Source: Methylocapsa sp. S129 (GTDB lineage: Bacteria; Pseudomonadota; Alphaproteobacteria; Rhizobiales; Beijerinckiaceae). From it: a stretch of 64,000 bases of DNA. This document shows positions 26,241-33,860 of the stretch, piece after piece. Each line of letters opens with the position of its first letter. Positions within the stretch are counted from its first letter, which is position 1. Position numbers and translations under genes: made by a program. The DNA is taken from positions 124,001-188,000 of the forward strand of contig NZ_LMUI01000030.1 in assembly GCF_009765995.1 (NCBI RefSeq), read 5' to 3'. A model generated the notes under the pieces. That model made no database searches, was not told the origin of the DNA, and saw nothing but the letters and a program-made list of their open reading frames with translations.

Positions 26241-26945
26241 CTATTTCTTTTCTGTCGCCCTTGCCTCGTAGCGCGCGCGTGTGGCGGCGTCAGGGGGATA
26301 AAGGCCCGGCAAGGGAGCGCCTTTGGCGACCTCCGACATGATCCAGTCTTCGAGCCGCTCCTGTTCCAACCCGGCGGTCGCCACATGTTCCGCATGCGCC
26401 GCCGGAACGACGACGGCGCCGTCCTGATCCGCCACGATGAGATCATCGGGATAGACCGCAACGCCGCCGCAGCCGATCGGCTGCTGCCAGCCTTCGAACA
26501 GCAGACCCGCGACGGAAGGCGACGCCGCCGCGCCCTGCGACCATACCGGCAGACCGGTGGCGCGCACCCCAGCGATGTCGCGCACGACGCCGTCGGTAAT
26601 CAGGGCGGCGACGCCGCGTTTGGCCATGCGCGCGCAAAGGATGTCGCCGAAGATGCCGGCGTCGACAATGCCCAGCGCGCTAGCCACGACCATGCATCCT
26701 TCCGGCATGTCCTCTATGGCGGCCCGGGTCGAGCGCGGCGACGACCACGCGTCCGGCGTCGCCAAATCTTCGCGCGCCGGAATGAAGCGCAAGGTGAAAG
26801 CGGGCCCGACAAGCCGAGGCTGGCCCTCCCGCAGGACGCGAGGGCCGCGCATCCAGACGTTGCGCAATCCTTTCTTCAGGAGAATCGTCGTGATCGTCGC
26901 CGTCGAGACGCCCTTCAAAGCCGCGATAATCGCTTCCCGGTCCAT
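26241..26945 (-). CDS. RraA-like protein (HMG/CHA-type aldolase family)
   Basis: A 234-residue protein of the RraA/demethylmenaquinone-methyltransferase-like fold. The GDILCARMAKRGVAALITDGVVRD stretch has the conserved spacing of glycine, aspartate and the Asp-Gly-x-x-Arg-Asp motif that holds the metal and pyruvate enolate in 4-hydroxy-4-methyl-2-oxoglutarate aldolases. The following YPDDLIVADQDGAVVVP strand is also typical. Genes annotated as RNase E regulator RraA in catabolic operons are usually such aldolases, and the DapA-like gene next to it supports this. Product would be pyruvate or oxaloacetate plus an aldehyde or keto acid. Confidence 0.85.
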   Translation of the reverse strand: MDREAIIAALKGVSTATITTILLKKGLRNVWMRGPRVLREGQPRLVGPAFTLRFIPAREDLATPDAWSSPRSTRAAIEDMPEGCMVVASALGIVDAGIFGDILCARMAKRGVAALITDGVVRDIAGVRATGLPVWSQGAAASPSVAGLLFEGWQQPIGCGGVAVYPDDLIVADQDGAVVVPAAHAEHVATAGLEQERLEDWIMSEVAKGAPLPGLYPPDAATRARYEARATEKK

Positions 26946-27302
26946 CGAAATTCCTGCTCTCGAATAAACGCTCGCTCAACCTCGCACGCGCTCACGCCAT
27001 CATCGAGAGGGATGATCGAATCTGCAAGCACGAGTCCGTTTGGCGTAGCGCCTGCGCGCCGTCGAACCATATCGAACTTATGCCCGTAAATCGAGCGTCA
27101 TCAGAGCCCGCTGGCTGGCTTGCCCGGCGCCATTCAATTCCTCCACCAGCCAGTATCGTCGGCGGTCTTATCGTCAGAGCCGCGACGCGCAAAAATCGCA
27201 ACCGCCCGCTCACCTTGCTAAGCAGCCATGCGCTCGGTGCGCTGGACAGTTTCGACCCGGCTGCCCATTGTGCCTTTCTTTGACGCGAGAGGTGAGAATT
27301 GG
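26946..27302. other. Gene-free divergent promoter region
   Basis: These 357 nt separate the leftward aldolase operon from the rightward EamA gene and must hold both promoters. An inverted repeat with 8-bp arms (CTGGCTGG at 27111-27118, CCAGCCAG at 27146-27153) is the only clear structure. I could not identify convincing -35/-10 pairs, and no small gene is supported. Confidence 0.4.
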
Positions 27303-28145
27303 ATGAGTTCCGGGGTGATGGCGGCGGTTCTTTTCGCAGCGGCCCTCCATGCGCTCTGGAACTCGATCGTCAAAAGCGGGAGCGACAAATTCGCCGCCGC
27401 GGCGGTCGTTTGCCTCTGGTGCGGTCTGATCGCGCTCTGCGCAGCATTGCCGTTGCCTGCGCCGGCTCCCGAATCCTGGCCTTATGTCGGCGCGTCCGCA
27501 GTGACGCATGTTGTTTACTTCCTGCTTGTCGGGCGGCTGTACCGCAACGCCGATTTGTCCGCCGCCTACCCGATCATGCGCGGCGCGGCGCCGTTGCTGA
27601 CGACCATCGGCGCATGGCTCTATCTCGGCGAAAGCCTCGATCCCGCCGTCGCCGGCGGCATCGCTCTGCTGATCGGCGGCGTGTTCTGGATGGCTGTCGA
27701 GGGCGTCAGGCGCGGCGGCGTCGACCGCGCCGCGTTGCTCGCGGCTTTGGTCAATGCGGCGGTCATCGCGCTTTATTCGCTGATCGACGGCGCAGGCGCG
27801 CGGCTCTCGGCGCAAGCGTTCGCTTATAACGCCTGGACGGATGCGCTGACCGCCGTTCTGTTCGCGCCCGTGATCTTGCTGCTGCGGGGTTCCGGATTCG
27901 TTTTCGTGTTTGTTCGCGAATGGCGGCGCGGACTGATCGGCGGCGCAGCGGCCTTTTCCGCCTATGCGATCGTCGTCTGGGCGATGACCCAGGCGCCGAT
28001 CGGCCTTGTCGCGGCGCTGCGCGAAACCTCGGTGATTTTCGCTGCGGTCATCGGCGCCTTCTTCCTGCATGAGAATTTCAAGGCGCCGCGCTACGCCGCC
28101 GCCGCCTTCATCGCGGCCGGCATCATTGTTCTGCGACTGGGTTGA
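27303..28145 (+). CDS. EamA/DMT-superfamily transporter
   Basis: A 280-residue membrane protein with about ten hydrophobic helices arranged as two EamA repeats. Landmarks include AALHALWNSIVKSGSDK at the first helix, AAYPIMRGAAPLLTTIGAWLYLGE near the end of the first repeat and GLVAALRETSVIFAAVIGAFFLHE at the end of the second. Members export or import amino acids, purines and other metabolites. The ATG at 27303 was preferred because GAGAGGTGAG lies just upstream. Its stop directly abuts the stop of the convergent livF-like gene with no spacer. Substrate unknown. Confidence 0.85.
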   Translation: MSSGVMAAVLFAAALHALWNSIVKSGSDKFAAAAVVCLWCGLIALCAALPLPAPAPESWPYVGASAVTHVVYFLLVGRLYRNADLSAAYPIMRGAAPLLTTIGAWLYLGESLDPAVAGGIALLIGGVFWMAVEGVRRGGVDRAALLAALVNAAVIALYSLIDGAGARLSAQAFAYNAWTDALTAVLFAPVILLLRGSGFVFVFVREWRRGLIGGAAAFSAYAIVVWAMTQAPIGLVAALRETSVIFAAVIGAFFLHENFKAPRYAAAAFIAAGIIVLRLG

Positions 28146-28892
28146 TTAAACGGCGCCGGCGCCGCCGATAACGCCGCCTAGAAACAATTGCGCGACCTGC
28201 GGATCGTTGAGGATCGCCTGCGCCTTGTCGTGCATCCGGGTCTGGCCCAGTTCGAGCACGAGGCCGTAGTCGGACATTTGCAAGGCCGAGCGTGCGTTCT
28301 GCTCGATCATCAGGATCGACGCGCCCTTGTCGCGCCACTGCGTAAGCAGCGTGAAGGTCTCCTGGACCATCAGCGGCGACAGGCCGATCGATGGCTCGTC
28401 GATCAGGATCAGCTTGGGATCGAGCAGGAGGCCGCGCACGATCTCAAGTTGCTTCTGCTCGCCGCCCGACAGCGTCGACGCCTGCCGGTCGGCCTTGCGG
28501 CGGAGCGCGGGAAAACGATCGAGCGCCGCCTCCAGGCGCGCGGGCATGTCTTTCAGTTCGGGTCCGGCGGCGACGGCGCCAAGCTCGATATTGTGGCGGA
28601 CGGAGAGCTCGGGAAAGATATTGCGCCCCTGCGGGATGTAGCAGACGCCCGCGGCGAGAAGCTCGCGCTGCGACCATTTCGTCGCATCGCGCCCGTCGAC
28701 GCGTATGCTGCCCGATCGCGGCCGCAGCAGGCCGAAGATCGTCTTGAACACGGTCGACTTTCCCGCTCCGTTGGGGCCGATGACCGTGGTGATGGCGCCG
28801 CGCGCGATTCTAAAGCTCGTCCCGTTGAGAATGGTCATCGCGCCATAACCGGCGACGACATTCTCCAACTCGACGATCGGATCAGTGTCCAA
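28146..28892 (-). CDS. livF: Branched-chain amino acid-type ABC transporter ATP-binding protein (LivF)
   Basis: A 248-residue ATPase with Walker A GPNGAGKST, signature TLSGGEQKQLEIVRGLL, Walker B LILIDEPSIGLSP and the LivF-type LMIEQNARSAL switch region. It is the second nucleotide-binding subunit of a Liv-family (HAAT) importer. The start overlaps the end of the livG-like gene by 11 nt, and it is the last gene of the cluster. Close to shikimate-catabolic genes, the importer may carry an aromatic or hydroaromatic acid rather than an amino acid; many HAAT importers of Hyphomicrobiales do. Confidence 0.9.
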   Translation of the reverse strand: MDTDPIVELENVVAGYGAMTILNGTSFRIARGAITTVIGPNGAGKSTVFKTIFGLLRPRSGSIRVDGRDATKWSQRELLAAGVCYIPQGRNIFPELSVRHNIELGAVAAGPELKDMPARLEAALDRFPALRRKADRQASTLSGGEQKQLEIVRGLLLDPKLILIDEPSIGLSPLMVQETFTLLTQWRDKGASILMIEQNARSALQMSDYGLVLELGQTRMHDKAQAILNDPQVAQLFLGGVIGGAGAV

Positions 28893-29625
28893 GATAGGCC
28901 TCGATGACGGCTGGATTGGCGCGCACTTCGGCGGGAAGCCCCTCGGCGAGGACCTTGCCCTCCGCCAGAACCAGCACGCGCGTGCAGAGCGACATGACGA
29001 AATCCATATTGTGCTCGATCACCACGAAGGTCGCGCCGCGCTCCTCATTGAACGCCTTCAGCCGATCCCTGAGATTGCCGAGCATGGTGAGATTGACGCC
29101 GCCCGCCGGTTCGTCGAGCAGCACGAGGCGCGGACCGGCCATGAAAGCCATCGCCGCATCAAGCAGCTTCTGCTGGCCGTAGGACAAGCCGCCCGCAAGC
29201 TCGTCGGCGAGATGCGTGAGCTTGAAGAAGGCGATCATCTGGTCGGCGGCGCCGTTGAGGCCCGCGTCGCGCGGCCCAAACAGCCGCGACATCATTGTGC
29301 CCTTGTGCTCCTGGGCGGCGAGGATGAGATTTTCCCGCACCGAGAGTTTGGGGAAAATCTGCAGGAGCTGGAACGTGCGGCTGACGCCGAGCTTGTTGAT
29401 GTCGCAAGGGCGCATGCCGGTGGTGACGCGCCCGTCGAGCTTCACCTCGCCCTCGCTCGGCTGCAATTGTCCGAGAATGCAATTGAACAAAGTGGACTTG
29501 CCGCAGCCATTGGGGCCGATGATGCCGAGAATCTCGCCCTCGCGCACTTCGAAAGACACGCCGTCGACCGCATGAATGCCGCCAAAGCGCTTCTTGATAT
29601 CGGAGACTTCAAGCACCGCCGTCAT
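28882..29625 (-). CDS. livG: Branched-chain amino acid-type ABC transporter ATP-binding protein (LivG)
   Basis: A 247-residue ATPase with Walker A GPNGCGKST, a GLSYGQQKLLDAAMAFM signature where the canonical LSGG has become LSYG (usual in LivG), Walker B LVLLDEPAGGVN and a FVVIEHNMDFV switch. The ATG at 29625 lies 1 nt after the livM stop; the frame is open upstream, but that part is proline-rich and lies inside livM. It pairs with LivF as a heterodimeric motor. Confidence 0.9.
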   Translation of the reverse strand: MTAVLEVSDIKKRFGGIHAVDGVSFEVREGEILGIIGPNGCGKSTLFNCILGQLQPSEGEVKLDGRVTTGMRPCDINKLGVSRTFQLLQIFPKLSVRENLILAAQEHKGTMMSRLFGPRDAGLNGAADQMIAFFKLTHLADELAGGLSYGQQKLLDAAMAFMAGPRLVLLDEPAGGVNLTMLGNLRDRLKAFNEERGATFVVIEHNMDFVMSLCTRVLVLAEGKVLAEGLPAEVRANPAVIEAYLGH

Positions 29626-29626
29626 G

Positions 29627-30625
29627 TCAGGGCCTCTCGATCGAGGCGCTGGCGGCGGCTCTGGCGGCTGAGGCGGCGCGTGTGCGGCGATCGACGAGGA
29701 AGCGATCGACAATGCCGATCAGACCGGTCGGCGAATAGATAAGCAGCCCCATCACGAGCAGCGCATAGAGGATCAGGTAATAATTATCGACGACGCGCAG
29801 CCATTCAGGCAGCAGCACCGCGACAAGCCCGCCGAGGAACGGCCCGAGGAAATAGCCCGAGCCGCCGACAATGACCATCATCAGGAGATTCAAGGACAGC
29901 GTCAGCGTGAAAGCGGGCGGCTCGACCAGGCCGACGAGCGGCGCATAAAGCGCGCCGGCGAGGCCGCCGAGCGCCGAGCCAATCGCGAAGGCCATCAGAA
30001 TATAGCGCCGCGTGTCGACGCCGAGTGAAAGGGCGCGAAGCGGATTCTCACGCAAGGCGATGAAAGCGCGGCCCCAGGGCGAGCGGACAAGCCCAAGCGT
30101 CGCCAATGTGACGAGCGCGAGCATGAACAGGCAGAAATAGTAATAGTACAAATGCGGCGTGGTCGACAGGCCGAGGACGGTCGGACGAGGAACGCCGTCG
30201 ATCCCCTCCGTGCCATTGGTCAGCCAGGATTCGTTGCGGAAAACGAGAAAGGCGAGCGTCGAAAAAGCGAGCGTGACGAAGGCGAGATAATGATGCTGCA
30301 CGCGCAGCGCGGGATAGCCGAGCAGCCAGCCGATGACGAAGCAAAGCACGAGCGCCAGAGCGATAGCGGCGATGAGCGGCCAACCTTGCGTCGTCAAAAT
30401 CGCCGCGCAATAGGCGCCGATTCCAACAAAGGCGCCCTGTGCGAGCGAGACCTGACCGGCATAGCCGAGCGTCAGGTTAAGGCCGATCGCGGCGATCGTC
30501 ATCACTGCCCATTGGCTCAGGATGTAGATTCCATAACGATGAAATTCGAGCGGCGCCAGAATGAGGAAAGCGAGCGCGATCGCAACGCCAGCGTAATTCA
30601 ATCGCGTCCGCGCGGCCTCGCTCAT
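29627..30625 (-). CDS. livM: Branched-chain amino acid-type ABC transporter permease (LivM)
   Basis: A 332-residue permease with nine or so hydrophobic segments. The NLTLGYAGQVSLAQGAFVGIGAYCAA motif is the LivM hallmark, and GRAFIALRENPLRALSLGVDTRRYILMAF is the conserved cytoplasmic EAA-like loop. The start forms an ATGA overlap with the livH stop. The C-terminus is alanine- and arginine-rich and cytoplasmic. It forms the membrane pore with LivH. Confidence 0.9.
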   Translation of the reverse strand: MSEAARTRLNYAGVAIALAFLILAPLEFHRYGIYILSQWAVMTIAAIGLNLTLGYAGQVSLAQGAFVGIGAYCAAILTTQGWPLIAAIALALVLCFVIGWLLGYPALRVQHHYLAFVTLAFSTLAFLVFRNESWLTNGTEGIDGVPRPTVLGLSTTPHLYYYYFCLFMLALVTLATLGLVRSPWGRAFIALRENPLRALSLGVDTRRYILMAFAIGSALGGLAGALYAPLVGLVEPPAFTLTLSLNLLMMVIVGGSGYFLGPFLGGLVAVLLPEWLRVVDNYYLILYALLVMGLLIYSPTGLIGIVDRFLVDRRTRAASAARAAASASIERP

Positions 30626-31497
30626 ACCGTGCGCTCCTCGGCCCGTCCGAGCAAGCCATTGGGCCGGAACAGGATGATGACGATCAGCAGGCACAGCGGG
30701 ATGGCGCCGCGATATTGCGTCGAGATGTAAGCGGCGGAGAGATTGTCGACGATGCCCAGAAGAAGGCCGCCGACGATCGCGCCGCGGATTTGGTTGAAGC
30801 CGCCGACGATGGCGGCGATGAAGGCGGCGAGCCCGAGCGTGTCGCCATTGGAGAATTTCGCCAGATAGATCGGCGAGATCAGTAAGGAAGCGAGGGCGAC
30901 CAGCGCGCCATTGATGAGGAAGGTATAGAGGATCATCCGCTCGACCGGCACGCCCAGAATGCGGGCGACCGTCGGGTTTTGCGCCGCCGCCTGCATCTGG
31001 CGACCGGTGCGGGTTCTCTGCAGCAGAAATTGCAGAGCGACGACCGCCGCGATCGCGACGCCGAGCACGACGATATTCTGCCAGGAGACCGAGAGGCCGA
31101 ACAGATGGAGATATGCATCGGGCGCGATTGAAGGAAAGGGCGACGCCTCGGCCGAATAAAAAGTCTTGACCGATTCTTTCAGGAACGTCGACAGCGCCAT
31201 CGTCGCGATCGCCAATGGCAGCACGCCATGTCGCAGCATCGGATCGACGAGAAGACGCTTGAACGCGAAACCGAGGATCGCGACCGAAAGCGCCAGCCCG
31301 ACCAGGATCGCGGCCCAGAACGGCAATCCGGCATGCATCGCCGCCAGCATGAAAAAGGCGGGCAGCATGACGAATTCGCCCTGTGCGAAATTGATCGTCT
31401 GCGACGTCTGCCAGAGCAGCGTGAAGCCAACGGCGACTAACGCATAAAGAGCGCCGGTGGCCAGACCCGCGATCAAGAGCGCAACGAAATTGGCCAT
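30622..31497 (-). CDS. livH: Branched-chain amino acid-type ABC transporter permease (LivH)
   Basis: A 291-residue permease with about eight hydrophobic helices. It contains the LivH pattern GLATGALYALVAVGFTLLWQTSQTINFAQGEFVML at the N-terminus and GRQMQAAAQNPTVARILGVPVERMILYTF as the coupling loop. A GAGGGGG ribosome site precedes the ATG. It is separated from the binding-protein gene upstream by 235 nt that hold two stem-loop elements, which may keep the permease message below the binding-protein message. Confidence 0.9.
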   Translation of the reverse strand: MANFVALLIAGLATGALYALVAVGFTLLWQTSQTINFAQGEFVMLPAFFMLAAMHAGLPFWAAILVGLALSVAILGFAFKRLLVDPMLRHGVLPLAIATMALSTFLKESVKTFYSAEASPFPSIAPDAYLHLFGLSVSWQNIVVLGVAIAAVVALQFLLQRTRTGRQMQAAAQNPTVARILGVPVERMILYTFLINGALVALASLLISPIYLAKFSNGDTLGLAAFIAAIVGGFNQIRGAIVGGLLLGIVDNLSAAYISTQYRGAIPLCLLIVIILFRPNGLLGRAEERTV

Positions 31498-31552
31498 AAG
31501 CCCCCTCGATATCTAGTGACCAACGTCGGTTAAATTGAAAGGCGCCAATATT

Positions 31553-31680
31553 CCCTCCCCCTTGTGGGGGAGGGTTAGGGAGGGGGGTCGCACCGCAGAA
31601 TCCCGTTGATGCGCAACTTCTTTTGTTCGGCAAGTCGGCGCGGCCCCCCATCCCTACCTTCCCCCACAAGGGGGGAAGGG
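31553..31680. repeat. Pair of inverted REP-like palindromic units
   Basis: Two units of about 45 nt lie in opposite orientations. Each contains its own hairpin: 31553-31574 (CCCTCCCCC-TTGT-GGGGGAGGG) and 31657-31680 (a CCTTCCCCC/GGGGGAAGG stem). Each also continues into a TAGGGA-GGGGGG-CGC tail, and the second unit is the reverse complement of the first with about 80 percent identity by eye. G/C-rich palindromes of the CCCTCCCCCTTGTGGG type are commonly dispersed between genes in Hyphomicrobiales. The pair lies between the livJ- and livH-like genes and could act as an attenuator or mRNA stabiliser. Confidence 0.7.
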
Positions 31681-31732
31681 GAAGGCGAGCGCCCATCAAT
31701 TTGGATGGCGCAGGCCATTCGCGGCGGCGCCG

Positions 31733-32881
31733 TCAGTTCTTCAGCTTGGGAAGAACTTCCTTGATCGCCTGTTTGCCGTTGACGACTTCGCCAAGAAAGC
31801 TCTGGCGATCGAGATCGCCGTTCTCGTCGATCGTCACTTCCATCAGGATGCCCGGCTCCTTGTCGGGCGTGATCGTCAGGCCATGCAGAGCGGCGGCGAG
31901 ATTCTTGGAATCGAGCTTGCCCATCTTCTCCGTCGCGGCCTTGATCATGTAGACGGCCAGATAACCCTTGATGCCATTGTGATCGGGCACGTAATTGTAT
32001 TTGGCGACGAACTTGTCGCGGAACGCCTTGATCGCGGGAACCGGCGCATCCGTCGTCAGGCCGACATGGCCGAGCGCGCCATTGGCCGCATCGCCCGCCA
32101 GCTCGATCACCTTCTGACCGATCAGCGTCGTCTCGCCGACCAGCGGCGCCTTCACATCGGCCTTGCGCAATTCCTTGAGGATGCGCGCGCTCTCCTCCTC
32201 GTTGAGATAGATGAACACCACATCCGGATTGGAGTCTTTCACCTTGAGCGCGTCCGCCGCGAAATCGGCCTGGCCCGCTTCGGTCGAATCGTCGGCGACG
32301 ACCTTGACGCCACGCGCGGAAAACTCCTTCAGGATCGTATCATGGCCGCCCTTGCCGAAATCATTATTGACCCAGACGACCGCGGCGGTCTTCGCCTTCA
32401 GCGTCTCGGCTATATATTTGGCGATCTTGGGCATGCTGGTCTGCTGCCCGAACGAGGTGCGAAACACAAACTTGTTGCCCGCTTTGGTCAGTTCGGCCGC
32501 CTCGCCGCCCATGATTTCCGCTATGCCCGCCTCGGCGGCGAGCGGCGCGCAGACCTTGACCGAACCGGAATAGCCCGGCCCGAGCAGAGCATAGGGCTCG
32601 CCGTCGAGCGCCTTCTGCGCCTGGGCCTTGGCGGTCCCCGCGTTCGACTGCGAGTCGGCGTGGGTGACGACGATTTTGGCGCCAAGCACGCCGCCCTTGG
32701 CGTTGATTTCCTCGACCGCCAGATCGATGCCGTTCTTCCAGTTGGTGCCGACCGTCGCGCCCGAGCCCGACAATTCCGCAACATCGGCAAGATTGATCGT
32801 TCCGCTCGATTGCGCGAGCGCGCCTTCCGCAAAAACGCTCGCCATGAGCGCGACGCCAAACGAAACCAATCTGCCGTTCAT
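31733..32881 (-). CDS. Branched-chain amino acid-type ABC transporter substrate-binding protein
   Basis: A 382-residue periplasmic Leu/Ile/Val-type binding protein with a Sec signal peptide (cleavage near ALA-QS). The mature start GTINLADVAELSGSGATVGTNWKNGIDLAVEEINAKGG is the standard HAAT pattern. It is the first gene of the leftward cluster with livHMGF-like genes. A shikimate dehydrogenase gene lies 96 nt upstream on the same strand, so the ligand may well be shikimate, quinate or a related acid. No ligand residue can be assigned by eye. Confidence 0.9.
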   Translation of the reverse strand: MNGRLVSFGVALMASVFAEGALAQSSGTINLADVAELSGSGATVGTNWKNGIDLAVEEINAKGGVLGAKIVVTHADSQSNAGTAKAQAQKALDGEPYALLGPGYSGSVKVCAPLAAEAGIAEIMGGEAAELTKAGNKFVFRTSFGQQTSMPKIAKYIAETLKAKTAAVVWVNNDFGKGGHDTILKEFSARGVKVVADDSTEAGQADFAADALKVKDSNPDVVFIYLNEEESARILKELRKADVKAPLVGETTLIGQKVIELAGDAANGALGHVGLTTDAPVPAIKAFRDKFVAKYNYVPDHNGIKGYLAVYMIKAATEKMGKLDSKNLAAALHGLTITPDKEPGILMEVTIDENGDLDRQSFLGEVVNGKQAIKEVLPKLKN

Positions 32882-32977
32882 TTCATCCTCCCTGATATCA
32901 TCGTTTCCGGTGTTCTATGGCGTGAGGCGCGACCTGTCCAACAAGATCCTGTTCCTGGGGGCGCGCCTCCGGCGAGC

Positions 32978-33811
32978 TCAATAGCTGAGCCGGGCGACGG
33001 CGCGAAGTTCCTCTGGCGTGGTTGTCGGGAAGCCGAAGAATTCGAGATAGGCTGGAATCTGCTCGAACAGCATGTCCACGCCGACCTGGATGGCGCAACC
33101 TTTGGCTCGCGCGGCGCGCAGCAAAGGCGTCATCTCCTGTTTCATGACGACCTCGCCGACGAAGGCGGACGAGGCGATGCGCGCGACGTCGATCGGCAGC
33201 GGATCGCTGTCGCTCATCCCCATCGGCGTGGCGTTGACGATGATGTCATAGCCGTCCGGATCCTTATCCCCGCATGCGATGTCGAGCTTGGAATAATGTT
33301 CGGAAAGCCGTCGCCCAAGCGCATCGGCCGCAGCGGGATTGGCGTCGAACAGGCCAAGCCGAGCGACGTTCGCCGCCGCCAGAGAGGCCGCGATCGCCGA
33401 GCCCACGCCGCCGCTTCCCACGACAAGCGCCTGCGCCCCGGCGATCCGCCGTCCTTTGCGCGCCACGCCGCGCACAAAGCCTTCGCCATCGAACATATCG
33501 CCAAGCAGCGTGCCGTCGGGCCGCAGCAGAATGGCGTTGCAGGCGCCGGCGATCTGCGCCGCGGTCGAGACTTCATCCATCAGCGCGACGGTCGCCACCT
33601 TATGCGGCATCGTCACCAGCGCGCCGCGGATATTGGCGAGGCGAAAGAGCGCTTTCACGATTTGGGCGTAGTCCTCTCCCTTCACACCCATCGGCATCAC
33701 GATCGCATTGACGCCGATCTTTTCGAAATAAGGATTGTAGATCATCGGCGCCTTGAAGCTCTTGGTCGGATAGCCAAGATGCGCGATGAGAATGGTGTCG
33801 CCGTTGATCAT
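32978..33811 (-). CDS. Shikimate dehydrogenase family protein
   Basis: A 277-residue shikimate/quinate dehydrogenase homologue. The N-terminal substrate domain has GYPTKSFKAPMIYNPYF where AroE has a Ser-x-Ser-Pro motif, so the usual serines that bind the shikimate carboxylate are partly changed. The catalytic lysine is in VTMPHK, and the following asparagine (GACNAI) and aspartate (GDMFDGEGF) are kept. The nucleotide loop is GSGGVGSAI with LFDANP after the second strand, favouring NAD. With quiC nearby, a catabolic role (shikimate or quinate to 3-dehydro acid) is more likely than biosynthesis. Confidence 0.87.
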   Translation of the reverse strand: MINGDTILIAHLGYPTKSFKAPMIYNPYFEKIGVNAIVMPMGVKGEDYAQIVKALFRLANIRGALVTMPHKVATVALMDEVSTAAQIAGACNAILLRPDGTLLGDMFDGEGFVRGVARKGRRIAGAQALVVGSGGVGSAIAASLAAANVARLGLFDANPAAADALGRRLSEHYSKLDIACGDKDPDGYDIIVNATPMGMSDSDPLPIDVARIASSAFVGEVVMKQEMTPLLRAARAKGCAIQVGVDMLFEQIPAYLEFFGFPTTTPEELRAVARLSY

Positions 33812-33860
33812 TTCACTCGATCCTCATCGATACGCCGGCTTGAGCGAACGCTTCGCAGTT

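Noticed and set aside
29627-31699. A 690-codon frame reading through livM upstream into livH and the REP-like element
   Set aside because: Only the last 332 codons encode the permease; the upstream part is out of frame within livH.
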